Shown: positions 39,839 to 47,766 of the stretch, one piece after another | Layout: the number at the start of each line of letters is the position of its first letter | Numbering within the stretch: the first letter of the stretch is position 1 | From: Acidimicrobiaceae bacterium | GTDB taxonomy: Bacteria; Actinomycetota; Acidimicrobiia; Acidimicrobiales; RAAP-2 | Length of the DNA: 49,250 bases | Direction: 5' to 3' | Assembly: GCA_003133685.1 (NCBI GenBank) | Contig: PKYQ01000012.1 | Span: 1-49,250 of the forward strand | The notes under the pieces: model-generated | What the model saw: only the letters and a program-made list of their open reading frames with translations | What the model was told of the DNA's origin: nothing | The model's database searches: none | Position numbers and translations under genes: made by a program

Positions 39839-39911
39839 GGGGGTGTAGCTCAATTGGTAGAGCGCTACGTTCGCAATGTAGAGGCAGTGGGTTCGAATCC
39901 CATCACCTCCA
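39839..39911 (+). tRNA. tRNA-Ala (anticodon CGC)
   Basis: 73-nt cloverleaf: acceptor GGGGGTG/CACCTCC with the G3-U70 wobble that is the alanine identity element, D arm GCTC/GAGC, anticodon stem CTACG/TGTAG with loop TTCGCAA (CGC, codon GCG), T arm GTGGG-TTCGAAT-CCCAT and discriminator A. The following bases are CCG, so CCA is not encoded. Accessory genes begin directly downstream. Confidence 0.96.
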
Positions 39912-40032
39912 CCGAGTGTTGACAGATTTGCAACGTTGTCGTACGAGACCTCATCGAGAATCGGGTTCCTGTCGTTTCTTCACAGAATTAGTGAGTGCAA
40001 CCCGTGGGTAGGCTTGGCCCATTCCTGAGTAC

Positions 40033-40368
40033 TTGTTCTCTTTTGGAACCCTCAAGTCGGCGCCAGTTCAAGCAACGAATTTCGGCGGTGCCCTGCCGAT
40101 AAATCCTGATCTGCTATCCGGATTTCGTATCGAAACGATCACGATCACTGATCCTGACGTGATCGAGATGAGCGGATCGGACCAACACCCAATCGTCCCG
40201 CGCTCCGCGAATGCGGCCGATGCTGTTGACGGACCAGTGCTCGAACTCACGTCGGACGAGTTGCGAGCGGCCGACGCGTACGAGGTGGACGATTACCACC
40301 GAATTGAAGCAACCCTGGCGTCAGGACGCCGGGTTGGGGTCTACGTCGTCCACGAAGATCAGGCCTGA
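40033..40368 (+). CDS. Gamma-glutamylcyclotransferase (AIG2)-like protein, start uncertain
   Basis: 111 residues from TTG 40033. FSFGTLK at the N terminus matches the family's (Y/F)GTL substrate loop, and ITDPDVIEMSG, LTSDELRAADAYEVDDY and LASGRRVGVYV fit AIG2-like GGCT proteins, with the acidic residue in DELRAADAYE as the probable catalytic Glu. No ATG or GTG exists between the in-frame stop at 40009 and this point and no ribosome binding site is seen. Expression is therefore uncertain; it could be a gene with a damaged start. First gene after tRNA-Ala. Confidence 0.6.
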   Translation: MFSFGTLKSAPVQATNFGGALPINPDLLSGFRIETITITDPDVIEMSGSDQHPIVPRSANAADAVDGPVLELTSDELRAADAYEVDDYHRIEATLASGRRVGVYVVHEDQA

Positions 40369-40493
40369 TGGCAAGACTGAGATTGAATGTGCGAACTGCA
40401 GGCGTGCTTTCGGACGAGATCCAAGCGCGGCCCAATTAGTTCGATGAAGGATCGGTAGACAAACGTATCGTGCGATTCCTAGTGGTTGTTGAT

Positions 40494-40817
40494 TCAGTAC
40501 TGAATATCGAGCGCGTAGCGCAGCGCGCGGTCCAACTCGGCACGTTTTCCAAGGCCGAGATGGCCGACCCGGGTGCTGGCGAGCACGTCTATCGGCAGTG
40601 TCACGATGTTGTCGCAAGTGATCACACTTACTTCGGGGAGTCCTTCTTCAGGGCCAACTTCGACCTCCGAGCGAATCCCGCGAACTGTTCGCGTAATCGG
40701 AGCGCAGGTCACGGCCGAGAGAACTTGAATGGCAGCGTCTCGAGTCAACACGCACACTGGACGCCGGCCCGCGGGACTTCCCAGATCGGCCCAGATAATG
40801 TCGCCTCTGGCTACCAA
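40494..40817 (-). CDS. MazF/PemK-family toxin
   Basis: 107 residues from a TTG start at 40817 that overlaps the antitoxin stop by 7 bases. PemK/MazF pattern: RGDIIWADLGSPAGRRPVCVL at 3-23, CAPITRTVRG near 38, GLPEVSVITCDNI near 59 and a terminal LDRALRYALDI. Family members are sequence-specific mRNA endoribonucleases. The weak start and overlap would keep toxin output below antitoxin output. Confidence 0.85.
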   Translation of the reverse strand: MVARGDIIWADLGSPAGRRPVCVLTRDAAIQVLSAVTCAPITRTVRGIRSEVEVGPEEGLPEVSVITCDNIVTLPIDVLASTRVGHLGLGKRAELDRALRYALDIQY

Positions 40818-41056
40818 TTCGGAATTGTCTCGCTAGCGAGTCGAGCGGCAACCTCGACGACGATCGGGTCTTGTGGAGTGAAGCGATATGACGCTTGCAG
40901 TTCGGCATCAGCCCGGCGAATCTCCTCGGCATCGAGCACCGCGACTGCGCCCCTGCGCAGAAGTTCCGAACGGTTAGTTCCGCGTTCAGCGGCAAGTCGA
41001 TCAAGTCGCGCGACAAGATCGTCGTCCAATTGCACCAGCACCTCGCGTCGTCCCAT
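40811..41056 (-). CDS. Ribbon-helix-helix antitoxin of the MazF-like toxin
   Basis: 81 residues. N-terminal RHH domain: EVLVQLDDDLVARLDRLAAE (strand plus helix) then RGTNRSELLRRGAVAVLDA; the tail (AELQASYRFTPQDPIVVEVAARL) is the likely toxin-binding segment. It sits immediately upstream of, and overlapping, the toxin, the standard type II order. It probably represses its own promoter through the palindrome just upstream. Confidence 0.85.
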   Translation of the reverse strand: MGRREVLVQLDDDLVARLDRLAAERGTNRSELLRRGAVAVLDAEEIRRADAELQASYRFTPQDPIVVEVAARLASETIPNW

Positions 41057-41058
41057 GA

Positions 41059-41068
41059 ACCATATGGT
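41059..41068 (-). promoter_or_regulatory. Palindrome at the antitoxin start, probable autoregulatory operator
   Basis: ACCATATGGT is a perfect 10-base palindrome lying 2 bases upstream of the RHH antitoxin start codon (41054-41056). RHH antitoxins bind short palindromes in their own promoters; the position here would block transcription or initiation. Inference from position and symmetry only. Confidence 0.4.
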
Positions 41069-41225
41069 AACACAGATGGATTGGGTTGTCGCTTCAGCTT
41101 GTTACCTAGGGTGCCATGGTCGTTTGAGCGAGTTCTTATTGTGTCCCTCAAGGTCCACGAAGTGGGCTTGACGCCCAATTCTTCCGCCGGGCGGATTTCC
41201 GGGGCATGGCGATCGGGACTTCCAC

Positions 41226-42578
41226 CTACAGGTCTGTAAAACCCTCAGGGTAAGCCGTTTGAGTTGTCATATCAGTCGCTCTCCTAGGTCGGCCGGCTGG
41301 GGATCCTGTCAGGTGGCCACCCAGCGGATGTCCAGACTCCAGCCGATCCAGCCGCGAGGTAATGACGTCGATCACTAGTTCGCTGGGCCAGCCTGAGGTG
41401 AAGGAGGCGTCGAGACTCGAGATCGATGCTCTGATGTCGGTGGTGAGTCCTTCCAGGATCGAGTTGGCATCTGATTGGAGAACTCCCATGGCGATAGCCT
41501 CTTCGATCAACGCTTGGCGATCGACCTCGGCGAGACTCGATTGATTCCCAATGGGCGCGGCCATGCTTCCGCTCAGCTCCGGGTAGGCGAGCGTACAAAT
41601 TGAGTCATAGAGAGGCGCTAACTCAACCTGGCCATTGTTGAGCAGGAGGGAGTAGTTCTTTCCATGCCCGTCCTCATCACCCACCAAGGTACGAAACGCC
41701 ACTTGTGCAAATAAGTTGGCGACCTCCTTGGCCGGCACGTCTGCGAATCTCCTCAACAGGCGGGCCATCAGTGCCGAGGGGCGGCCTATTTGATACTTAT
41801 TGAGCGGACGGATTCCTAGGGCCTGACAAAGGTCCTCCTGGTGGGTCCGTACCACTCGCTTACCTTCGACGCGTCGGTCGTAGCGCTCAACGGCCAATAC
41901 TGAAGTTTCGCTGATTCTCTCCACCCATGTCGACCAAGCGGTCAATCCTGTCGCACGGGCGAAGTGCATGACGAGTGCTTCATTTTCGGCACTGTAGGGC
42001 CAGCGCGTCGTCGGTTTTAGGATATGTGTGGACGCGGCACCGCGCAACGGTTCGAACCACTTGTTGTCGAATCGCGCCAAGAGGAATTTGGGTTGGGCGC
42101 CGGCGAGTGACATCCGAATCTCGCGATCGGGATTTGCCCCGAGAGGGTGTTCGGGTAGATCGCGAAGGATCTCGGCAAGGTCTTCCTGGTTGAGTTGTCG
42201 GTAGTCGCCTTGACTTGGTTGGTAGTCAGTACCGGATGGCACGATCACCACTGCTCCCGCACAGTCCCTGCCATACTGCGCCAACAGTGCCACTGCATCG
42301 GCTGACGTTGCGGGAGCACCGTCTTGCAGGCGCACGTTACGCATGTTTGCCGCCATAGTTTCGAGAGCCCGTCCCTCGGGAAGTAGTCCCTCGAGAAACG
42401 AGCGAGCATTGGATGCTGTCGATGGTCCGGGAGTGGGCAGCGAGCAGGAGAGCAATGGAACTTCATTGCCAAGGTCCGCGACGACACGCTCGTCATAGAC
42501 GATCGTCAATTTACGGCCGCGATCTCGCCCTCGGCTTCGGGCTATGAACTGGTCCTCCAGCCAGATATCCAGTTCCAT
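41226..42578 (-). CDS. hipA: HipA-family Ser/Thr kinase toxin
   Basis: About 450 residues from ATG 42578 (GTG 42581 one codon upstream is the alternative). HipA landmarks in order: an N-terminal HipA_1 domain with FLEGLLPEG near 65, SLAGAQPKFLL near 160 and STHILKP near 185 (nucleotide loop and Lys), YDRR near 235, the catalytic GDEDGHGKNYSLL near 310 and APLYDS near 330 (metal-binding Asp). All key residues are present, so it should be active. E. coli HipA phosphorylates GltX; the target here is unknown. Coupled to the upstream HipB gene. Confidence 0.92.
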   Translation of the reverse strand: MELDIWLEDQFIARSRGRDRGRKLTIVYDERVVADLGNEVPLLSCSLPTPGPSTASNARSFLEGLLPEGRALETMAANMRNVRLQDGAPATSADAVALLAQYGRDCAGAVVIVPSGTDYQPSQGDYRQLNQEDLAEILRDLPEHPLGANPDREIRMSLAGAQPKFLLARFDNKWFEPLRGAASTHILKPTTRWPYSAENEALVMHFARATGLTAWSTWVERISETSVLAVERYDRRVEGKRVVRTHQEDLCQALGIRPLNKYQIGRPSALMARLLRRFADVPAKEVANLFAQVAFRTLVGDEDGHGKNYSLLLNNGQVELAPLYDSICTLAYPELSGSMAAPIGNQSSLAEVDRQALIEEAIAMGVLQSDANSILEGLTTDIRASISSLDASFTSGWPSELVIDVITSRLDRLESGHPLGGHLTGSPAGRPRRATDMTTQTAYPEGFTDL

Positions 42579-42817
42579 CACTGCCCTTTCTGACGGACTA
42601 TCAACTCCAGGCCGAGCACCGCGAGAGCGTCAAAGATCAATTCGAGCGCCCGGGTTTCGTTGCCGCCTTCCAGCGCGACGATTGCCTGGCGTGTTGCTCT
42701 GACCCGTTCGGCGAATTGAGCTTGCGTGAGTTGGGTCTGTTCTCGAGCACGTCTTATGGTTCGTCCGAGAGCCTCGGACGAACGAATTGGTGTCTCTTTC
42801 GGGCTGGATGTCGCCAT
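42578..42817 (-). CDS. hipB: HipB-like XRE-family antitoxin
   Basis: 79 residues. Helix-turn-helix of the Cro/C1 type at about 17-70: LGRTIRRAREQTQLTQAQFAE, then VRATRQAIVALEGGNETRALELIFDALAVLGL. It overlaps hipA by one base (TGATG) or 4 bases if GTG is used. It neutralises and, with HipA, represses the operon. Confidence 0.9.
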   Translation of the reverse strand: MATSSPKETPIRSSEALGRTIRRAREQTQLTQAQFAERVRATRQAIVALEGGNETRALELIFDALAVLGLELIVRQKGQ

Positions 42818-42842
42818 AACCTGATATTAGTACGTTTGGAGG

Positions 42843-42907
42843 CGAATGTTAGAGAAATACGACATTCGTAACCATTGAACCAGATATCGTATTTTCGTGA
42901 CATTCGT
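42843..42907 (-). promoter_or_regulatory. Repeated CGAATGTC-like half-sites upstream of hipBA
   Basis: CGAATGT (42843-42849) faces ACATTCG (42862-42868), a perfect inverted pair, and GACATTCGT occurs at both 42861-42869 and 42899-42907. All lie within 90 bases upstream of the hipB start in an AT-rich gap. Multiple spaced operators are usual for HipB, so these are candidate binding sites. Confidence 0.4.
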
Positions 42908-43049
42908 CAGCAGATTGGACTTGTCCCCAGCCACTTCGATCGTCCAGCCACCTGCAGAACACCATCAAAGGGCAACGATGCCTCGATCGCCTCGGAATGG
43001 AAGAAACACGATCGCCGCATTTGTCCATCGACGAACAACCTTTTTTCAG

Positions 43050-43502
43050 TTACTTCTTCTTGGCGGCTCGTTCAGCGAGGGCCGCCTTATTGGCCGCCAC
43101 GGCGGCGCGAATGAGTTGTTTGAACGCCGCTTCATTGACCTTCTCGCCTTCGTGAAAGTCAATCGCGCGCCGCACGTTCCCTTCCAGGCTCGAGTTGAAG
43201 AGCTGCTTCGAGTCCTTCACTGATGCTCCCCGAAAGAACGTGAGCTTCACGACCTGTTTATACACTTCGCCCGTACACACGCCGCCGTCGTGGCTCCAGA
43301 CTGGGACGCCCGGATTGGTGGGTTTCACCCACTTCCATTCCTCTTGCATGTCGGGATCGGCGTCGAGGATGAGTTGACGTAGACGCGCGAGCGTCTCACC
43401 GCGCCAATCGCCGAACTCTCGCGTGCGCTTGGTGATCTTGCTCGAAGCCGATTCTTCCTTTGGAGCGCTCTTGGGCACTGTGTTCCCCTTCGCCGTTTTC
43501 AT
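43050..43502 (-). CDS. DUF1801-family protein
   Basis: 150 residues. A basic N-terminal extension (about 1-30) precedes the DUF1801 core: LRQLILDADPDMQEEWKW near 45, PVWSHDGGVCTGEVYKQVVKLTFFRGAS near 68-96, LFNSSLEGNVRRAIDFHEGE near 102, and a Lys/Ala-rich end. The family has a YdhG-like fold and is poorly characterised; iron-chaperone and stress roles have been proposed for relatives. No partner gene is evident. Confidence 0.8.
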   Translation of the reverse strand: MKTAKGNTVPKSAPKEESASSKITKRTREFGDWRGETLARLRQLILDADPDMQEEWKWVKPTNPGVPVWSHDGGVCTGEVYKQVVKLTFFRGASVKDSKQLFNSSLEGNVRRAIDFHEGEKVNEAAFKQLIRAAVAANKAALAERAAKKK

Positions 43503-43568
43503 TCGCCACTGTATATGTCACCAGAACGGTTACGAATGTGACTCCACTGTCCGATGATCAGCGGTGAA

Positions 43569-45944
43569 TTACGCATCGTCCCTGGGCAGGGCGACGCTGA
43601 GCCACTCGGGTTTGCCGGCGGAATCGAGCAGGAGTCGATCGAGGTCAGCCACGGCGAGCGGTCGCGCGAACAAGAAGCCCTGTCCCGTATCAACGTGTTC
43701 GGTCTCGAGGCGTGAGCGCTGGTCGTTCGTCTCGACGCCCTCGGCGATCGTCTCAATGCCGAGGACTTTGCCGAGCTGCACGAGTGTGTGCACGAGCGCT
43801 TCGGACTCCTTCGAATCGGCGATGCCGGACACGAACGATCGATCGATCTTCAAGATGTCGATGGGGAACTGACGCAAGTAGGCGAGGGACGAGTAGCCCG
43901 TGCCGAAGTCGTCGATGGCGACGCGCACACCGAGTGCCTTCAACAACATCAAACGTGACAGCGTTGATCCGGAGTCGTGCATCAGCGCGGTCTCAGTGAG
44001 TTCCAGGATGAGCTCACTGGAGTCGAATCCGCTCATCGAGATTGCTTCGCGCACGTCGGTGACGAGTTGGTCACGTTCGAGTTGTTTCGCCGAGATGTTG
44101 ACCGAGATCGTGAATCGGTGACCACGGCCCTGCCACAGAGCGCCTTGTCGACACGCCTCGTGCAGGACCCACGCACCGACGGGGATGATGAGACCCGATG
44201 ACTCGAGCGCGGGGATGAAGTCGTCGGGCATGACGACGCCGCGGTCGGGGTGCTTCCAGCGAAGTAGCGCCTCGACGCCGGTGAAGCCACCGGTCGCCAG
44301 GTCAACCGTCGGCTGGTACATCAAGAAGAACTGGTCGCCCTCGAGAGCGCCCTGCAGGTCGACTTCCAGGCGTCGATGGTGGTCGACCGATTCCTGCATC
44401 GACGGAATGAACTTTACGGCCCTCTGTTTCCCGGCCGCCTTGGCCTGGTAGAGCGCGATATCGGCATCTTGAAGCAAGGCCTCGGGCGTGGCACGATCTC
44501 CTTCGGCGATACCGATACTGGCCGAGACGTGGAGCGGTACTTTGCTCGCCGAAATGATGAACGGCGTCGCCATGACGTCGAGCAGACGCTCGGCCACCAC
44601 GTCCACGCCGGCCTCCAAGGAGACACCGTCGGCGAGGACGACGAACTCGTCGCCCCCGAGTCGACCGACCGTGTCATTCGCGCGAACTGCGCTATTCAGA
44701 CGAATGCCGACGCTGACGAGCAGCTCATCACCGGCGCGGTGGCCCAGGGTGTCGTTGATGTCCTTGAAGTTGTCGAGGTCGAGAAAGAGCGCGGCAACTT
44801 CCGTGCGCTCGCGTCTTGAGCGTGCGAGCATGCGGTCGATGCGGTCGAGGATCAGCGCGCGATTGGGAAGACCGGTGAGTGAATCGTGGAGTGCTTGATG
44901 TTGCAGCTGATCGGTTCGTTCCTTGACGAGCTGCATGGCGCTTGATCGACTCGTACCGAGTACGTAGATCAACAGTGCGAGCAGGAGGCTGAGGAGCGCA
45001 CCACCGAGGAAGAGCTCCGAGGAATCGCCTTGAGCGAAAATGCTGGCGTTAACGGCGGCCTTATAGACCTGGACGTGCCAACCGTTGTGAAGGTCCACCG
45101 ACGCGAAGATTGCGTCCTTCGGATGACTTCCGGCCATGAAGGTTTCATTGGTGCGGGTTTGGCTGTAACGAAACGCGACCCCCGTGTTTGGGTGACCCAG
45201 CAGAGCAGTCTTCAAAATGGTCTTCGGCAGAATTTCGGTGCCAGTGAATCCAATGAGGTTCGCACGGCGAGCGGCCACCGTGTCGGGGTGGCTGCCCTTG
45301 CGATACAGCGGCGTGCCCACCGCCAAAACGGCGGGGCCGCTCAGACTGTCGGGGATGTAGACGGCCTGCCCGGAACCGGCCGCCTGAAGTAATTGCGGGC
45401 CGAGAGATGAATCACACAGGTCCAGGCCTATTGGAATCTCCGGCAATCCGGTCCGAGCGTGCTCGAGGTCCACGAGGCAGTAGAAGGGCCGCTTGCCCGG
45501 GGGTGTCAAAGTAAATGTCTGACCCGGAGCCTTGGATTCCCGCTCATTGACCGCGGCCCGTGCGGCGAAGGCCACCAACTGAGATGGACGAACGATTTCG
45601 ACTTCGGCGACGGCGAGGATCTCGGGATAACGCCGGAAGGCGTCGACGTCGTTGACCCAACGAAGGAAGCTCGACTCCGACGCGTTCGGGTTCTCGACGT
45701 TGAACGCACCCGCACTGATCGCCAGATCTTGTTCGTGTTGAATCGCGAGGTTGAGTGCGGACGCGATCTCGACGGACGACGTCTGGAGATTTTGATGATC
45801 CCGCTGAACGTCGTCCTTGGCGAGATTTTTGGCGCCGAAGAAGGACCCTAGGAAACCAATTGCTACGACGCCTACGGCAATAGCGATCCAAAAACTCCGT
45901 CGCGGACTCTTGCGGCCAGGTCCCGGTGTCGTAGATTCACTCAC
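43569..45944 (-). CDS. Membrane-anchored GGDEF-EAL cyclic-di-GMP protein with CHASE-like sensor
   Basis: 791 residues from GTG 45944. Order: a helix at about 18-38, an extracytoplasmic domain of about 270 residues with CHASE-like features (EIASALNLAIQHEQDL, RRYPEILAVAEVEIV), a second helix at about 315-335, a GGDEF domain with intact RLGGDEF near 432, then an EAL domain with EALLRW near 556, NISAKQL, LTETAL, DDFGTGYSSL and KIDRSFV. Both active sites look complete, so it may both make and degrade cyclic-di-GMP in response to an external signal. Stand-alone gene. Confidence 0.93.
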   Translation of the reverse strand: MSESTTPGPGRKSPRRSFWIAIAVGVVAIGFLGSFFGAKNLAKDDVQRDHQNLQTSSVEIASALNLAIQHEQDLAISAGAFNVENPNASESSFLRWVNDVDAFRRYPEILAVAEVEIVRPSQLVAFAARAAVNERESKAPGQTFTLTPPGKRPFYCLVDLEHARTGLPEIPIGLDLCDSSLGPQLLQAAGSGQAVYIPDSLSGPAVLAVGTPLYRKGSHPDTVAARRANLIGFTGTEILPKTILKTALLGHPNTGVAFRYSQTRTNETFMAGSHPKDAIFASVDLHNGWHVQVYKAAVNASIFAQGDSSELFLGGALLSLLLALLIYVLGTSRSSAMQLVKERTDQLQHQALHDSLTGLPNRALILDRIDRMLARSRRERTEVAALFLDLDNFKDINDTLGHRAGDELLVSVGIRLNSAVRANDTVGRLGGDEFVVLADGVSLEAGVDVVAERLLDVMATPFIISASKVPLHVSASIGIAEGDRATPEALLQDADIALYQAKAAGKQRAVKFIPSMQESVDHHRRLEVDLQGALEGDQFFLMYQPTVDLATGGFTGVEALLRWKHPDRGVVMPDDFIPALESSGLIIPVGAWVLHEACRQGALWQGRGHRFTISVNISAKQLERDQLVTDVREAISMSGFDSSELILELTETALMHDSGSTLSRLMLLKALGVRVAIDDFGTGYSSLAYLRQFPIDILKIDRSFVSGIADSKESEALVHTLVQLGKVLGIETIAEGVETNDQRSRLETEHVDTGQGFLFARPLAVADLDRLLLDSAGKPEWLSVALPRDDA

Positions 45945-46202
45945 CCGATGCGCCGAGAGAATTCGAGGCCGTGAGCTCGCATTTTTGAAAAGGAAAGTTC
46001 TTGACTCGTGTCATCTACACAACGACATGAGGAATCCACAACGGACAGCGTCGGCAAATCCTGAGGCACGTCAATATTTTACTGTTGCCGATTCAAAAGA
46101 TTGGCTCAACACAGTGATAATTCTGTGTCGTTGCAAGCAGTCGCTGAAATTTCAATATGGCCTTCGCCTCTATGAGCTCGTCGCGATTCACGCGTAGAGG
46201 GA
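45945..46202. other. Gene-free interval upstream of the padR locus
   Basis: I see no supported gene. The sequence is more AT-rich than the coding DNA around it (for example near 46060-46110) and should contain the minus-strand promoter of the GGDEF-EAL gene. Open frames here lack family features and ribosome binding sites. Confidence 0.5.
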
Positions 46203-46232
46203 CCCTGGAGTCTCGAGCACGAGATCCCAGGG
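46203..46232. repeat. Inverted repeat upstream of padR
   Basis: CCCTGG (46203-46208) pairs with CCAGGG (46227-46232), and TCTCG (46211-46215) with CGAGA (46220-46224) around an AGCA loop, with a two-base internal mismatch. No T-tract follows on either strand, so it is more likely a protein site or leader structure than a terminator. Confidence 0.45.
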
Positions 46233-46234
46233 AC

Positions 46235-46263
46235 TTGCGGACTACTACGAATTCCGTAGTAGT
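46235..46263 (+). promoter_or_regulatory. PadR operator and overlapping promoter
   Basis: ACTACTACG (46241-46249), AATTC spacer, CGTAGTAGT (46255-46263): a perfect 9+9 inverted repeat ending 27 bases before the padR start. A possible -35 TTGCGG (46235-46240) and -10 TAGTAG (46257-46262) flank or overlap it, so binding would block RNA polymerase. PadR dimers usually bind one such palindrome in their own promoter. Confidence 0.65.
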
Positions 46264-46289
46264 GGCATTTTTGCGGAGAGGTGGTGACG

Positions 46290-46604
46290 ATGGAATCGAA
46301 GCGACTGGGTCGTACCCAGGATCCGACGATTCTCGTGCTGACGAGTCTCACCGGTGGCCCGAAGCACGGCTACGCCATCAATAAAGACATCGAAGAGATG
46401 ACCGGTACGGTCTTCGGTCCGGGCACTCTCTACGGCGTGCTGGTGCGACTCGAAGAAGAGGGACTTGTCGCGGCGTTGCCGTCGAAAGACCGTCGCCGAC
46501 CGTACCGCATCACCGGTGAAGGATCAGCCGTATTGACTGAACGACTGCAGAGCGCGATGAAGGTCGCGGCGATAGGCCTACGACGTCTCGGAGAGATTGG
46601 CTGA
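46290..46604 (+). CDS. PadR-family transcriptional regulator
   Basis: 104 residues from ATG 46290, 9 bases after GGAGAGG; upstream in-frame GTGs at 46281 and 46284 are too close to that site. Winged helix: ILVLTSLTGGPKHGYAINKDIEEMTG, FGPGTLYGVLVRLEEEGLV, then RRPYRITGEGSAVLTERL. The C-terminal dimerisation helix is short (PadR-s2 type). The target usually lies in the same operon; here that neighbour is decayed. Confidence 0.88.
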   Translation: MESKRLGRTQDPTILVLTSLTGGPKHGYAINKDIEEMTGTVFGPGTLYGVLVRLEEEGLVAALPSKDRRRPYRITGEGSAVLTERLQSAMKVAAIGLRRLGEIG

Positions 46605-46901
46605 GCGTGGGAAGTTCATTCGTCGGTCTCGTCGCCGCGCCGTTATCCGAAATGGTGGCATGAGCGCTACGGCGATGAGATGAGCGCGGTCGTAGAAGAT
46701 CTGAAGGGTGAAGGTCGCTCAGAAACAAGAATCGCATTCGGGTTGCTTCGAGACGCCCTCCGTTCACGTTTTTAGGCCCGAGACATGCCGCGAACCTATG
46801 GACTCCTCGCGGGCCGAACCCGAACGTCAGTCGCGACAGGTACGTTGCCGTGGATGGCGATTGTGCCATTCGTGTTATTCATTGGTCTCTGGGACACGTA
46901 G
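46605..46901 (+). pseudogene. Decayed partner gene of padR (membrane protein remnant)
   Basis: One frame directly after the padR stop reads without start codon through RRYPKWWHERYGDEMSAVVE and a helical stretch to LRSRF, meets TAG at 46773, and continues in the same frame with MPRTYGLLAGRTRTSVATG and one hydrophobic helix to TAG at 46899. The first part has the look of the (R)RYPRWWRERYGDEM start of proteins commonly encoded after actinobacterial padR genes. A missing start, an internal stop and a truncated 3' end mark it as a relic. Confidence 0.65.
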
Positions 46902-46905
46902 TCCG

Positions 46906-47766
46906 TTAGACGCGGTGTACGTCGGCGCTCATCGTCGCTGGCGCCGTTCGCGTAAGGGCGACGACGCCGGCGCACATGACGGCAAAGGCGAAGATGCCGA
47001 TCGTGAGGTGCAGCGCACCGTGATGCAGTCGTTCGCGGTACAGCCAAATACCGAGGGCGACGCTCACGACCGGGTCAACGATGACGATGAAGGTCTGAGA
47101 GACGCTCAGCGGACCGACGTGTAGCGCCGCCTGCTCACACAGCAGTCCGACGATGCCGCCGACGATCAGGGCGTATATTGGCCATCGCGTGAACGCGCCA
47201 CCGAAGCCCAGGGCGCTGATCGTGTCGGTCGTCGCCTTGATGAACGTTGCTTCCAGGGCCCACATGACCGCCGTGGCACTCGCGAAGAGCGCGGCTCGAC
47301 GCGCCGGCGATCCCCGTTGGGCGAGAAGGACGAGTAGCGCGACTGCGGCGACACAGACAATCGATGGCACTGCCCACGCTGACGTCGTTGGAAGAAATAA
47401 TCCTCCGTGCGGCGACGTCATCACGAGAAAGATGACGAGTCCCGCTGCGGTGACAAATGCGGCCAACCACGTGACGCCACGGATTGATTGATGGAGCCAC
47501 AGCTGTCGAAGCACCAACGCGAGAATCAACTCGGTGACGAGAATCGGTTGCACCAATGACAGTGGTCCGAAGTGAAGTGCCAACGCTTGGAAAATGAGTG
47601 ATCCGCAAAGTGCAACCCATCCCAGTAACCACAGAGGATGTCGCAGTAAGTACTTCACGAACTTCCAACCCTTGGACTTTTCAACGTCACTCGTGCTCGC
47701 AATGTGTTGCAACGTGACGGCGAGTGCGTTGGTGAGTGACGTGAGGAGCGCGAAGAGGATCGTCAT
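46906..47766 (-). CDS. DMT-superfamily transporter (EamA/NIPA-like)
   Basis: 286 residues and about nine to ten helices, starting without a signal peptide. Two EamA-like halves: ALALHFGPLSLVQPILVTELIL near 62 and AALHVGPLSVSQTFIVIVDPVVSVALGIWLYRE near 218, the repeat typical of DMT carriers of the Mg/NIPA-like or multidrug type. The substrate is unknown. It ends 4 bases from the padR partner relic on the other strand. Confidence 0.85.
   Translation of the reverse strand: MTILFALLTSLTNALAVTLQHIASTSDVEKSKGWKFVKYLLRHPLWLLGWVALCGSLIFQALALHFGPLSLVQPILVTELILALVLRQLWLHQSIRGVTWLAAFVTAAGLVIFLVMTSPHGGLFLPTTSAWAVPSIVCVAAVALLVLLAQRGSPARRAALFASATAVMWALEATFIKATTDTISALGFGGAFTRWPIYALIVGGIVGLLCEQAALHVGPLSVSQTFIVIVDPVVSVALGIWLYRERLHHGALHLTIGIFAFAVMCAGVVALTRTAPATMSADVHRV

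Noticed and set aside
39904-43570. Integrative element bounded by a repeat of the tRNA-Ala 3' end
   Set aside because: No second copy of the T-arm/acceptor sequence and no integrase could be found in the window; only similar short TTCGAA-type matches occur.
45817-46197. 126-codon plus-strand frame beside the GGDEF-EAL gene
   Set aside because: It begins antisense to that gene and has no ribosome binding site or motif.
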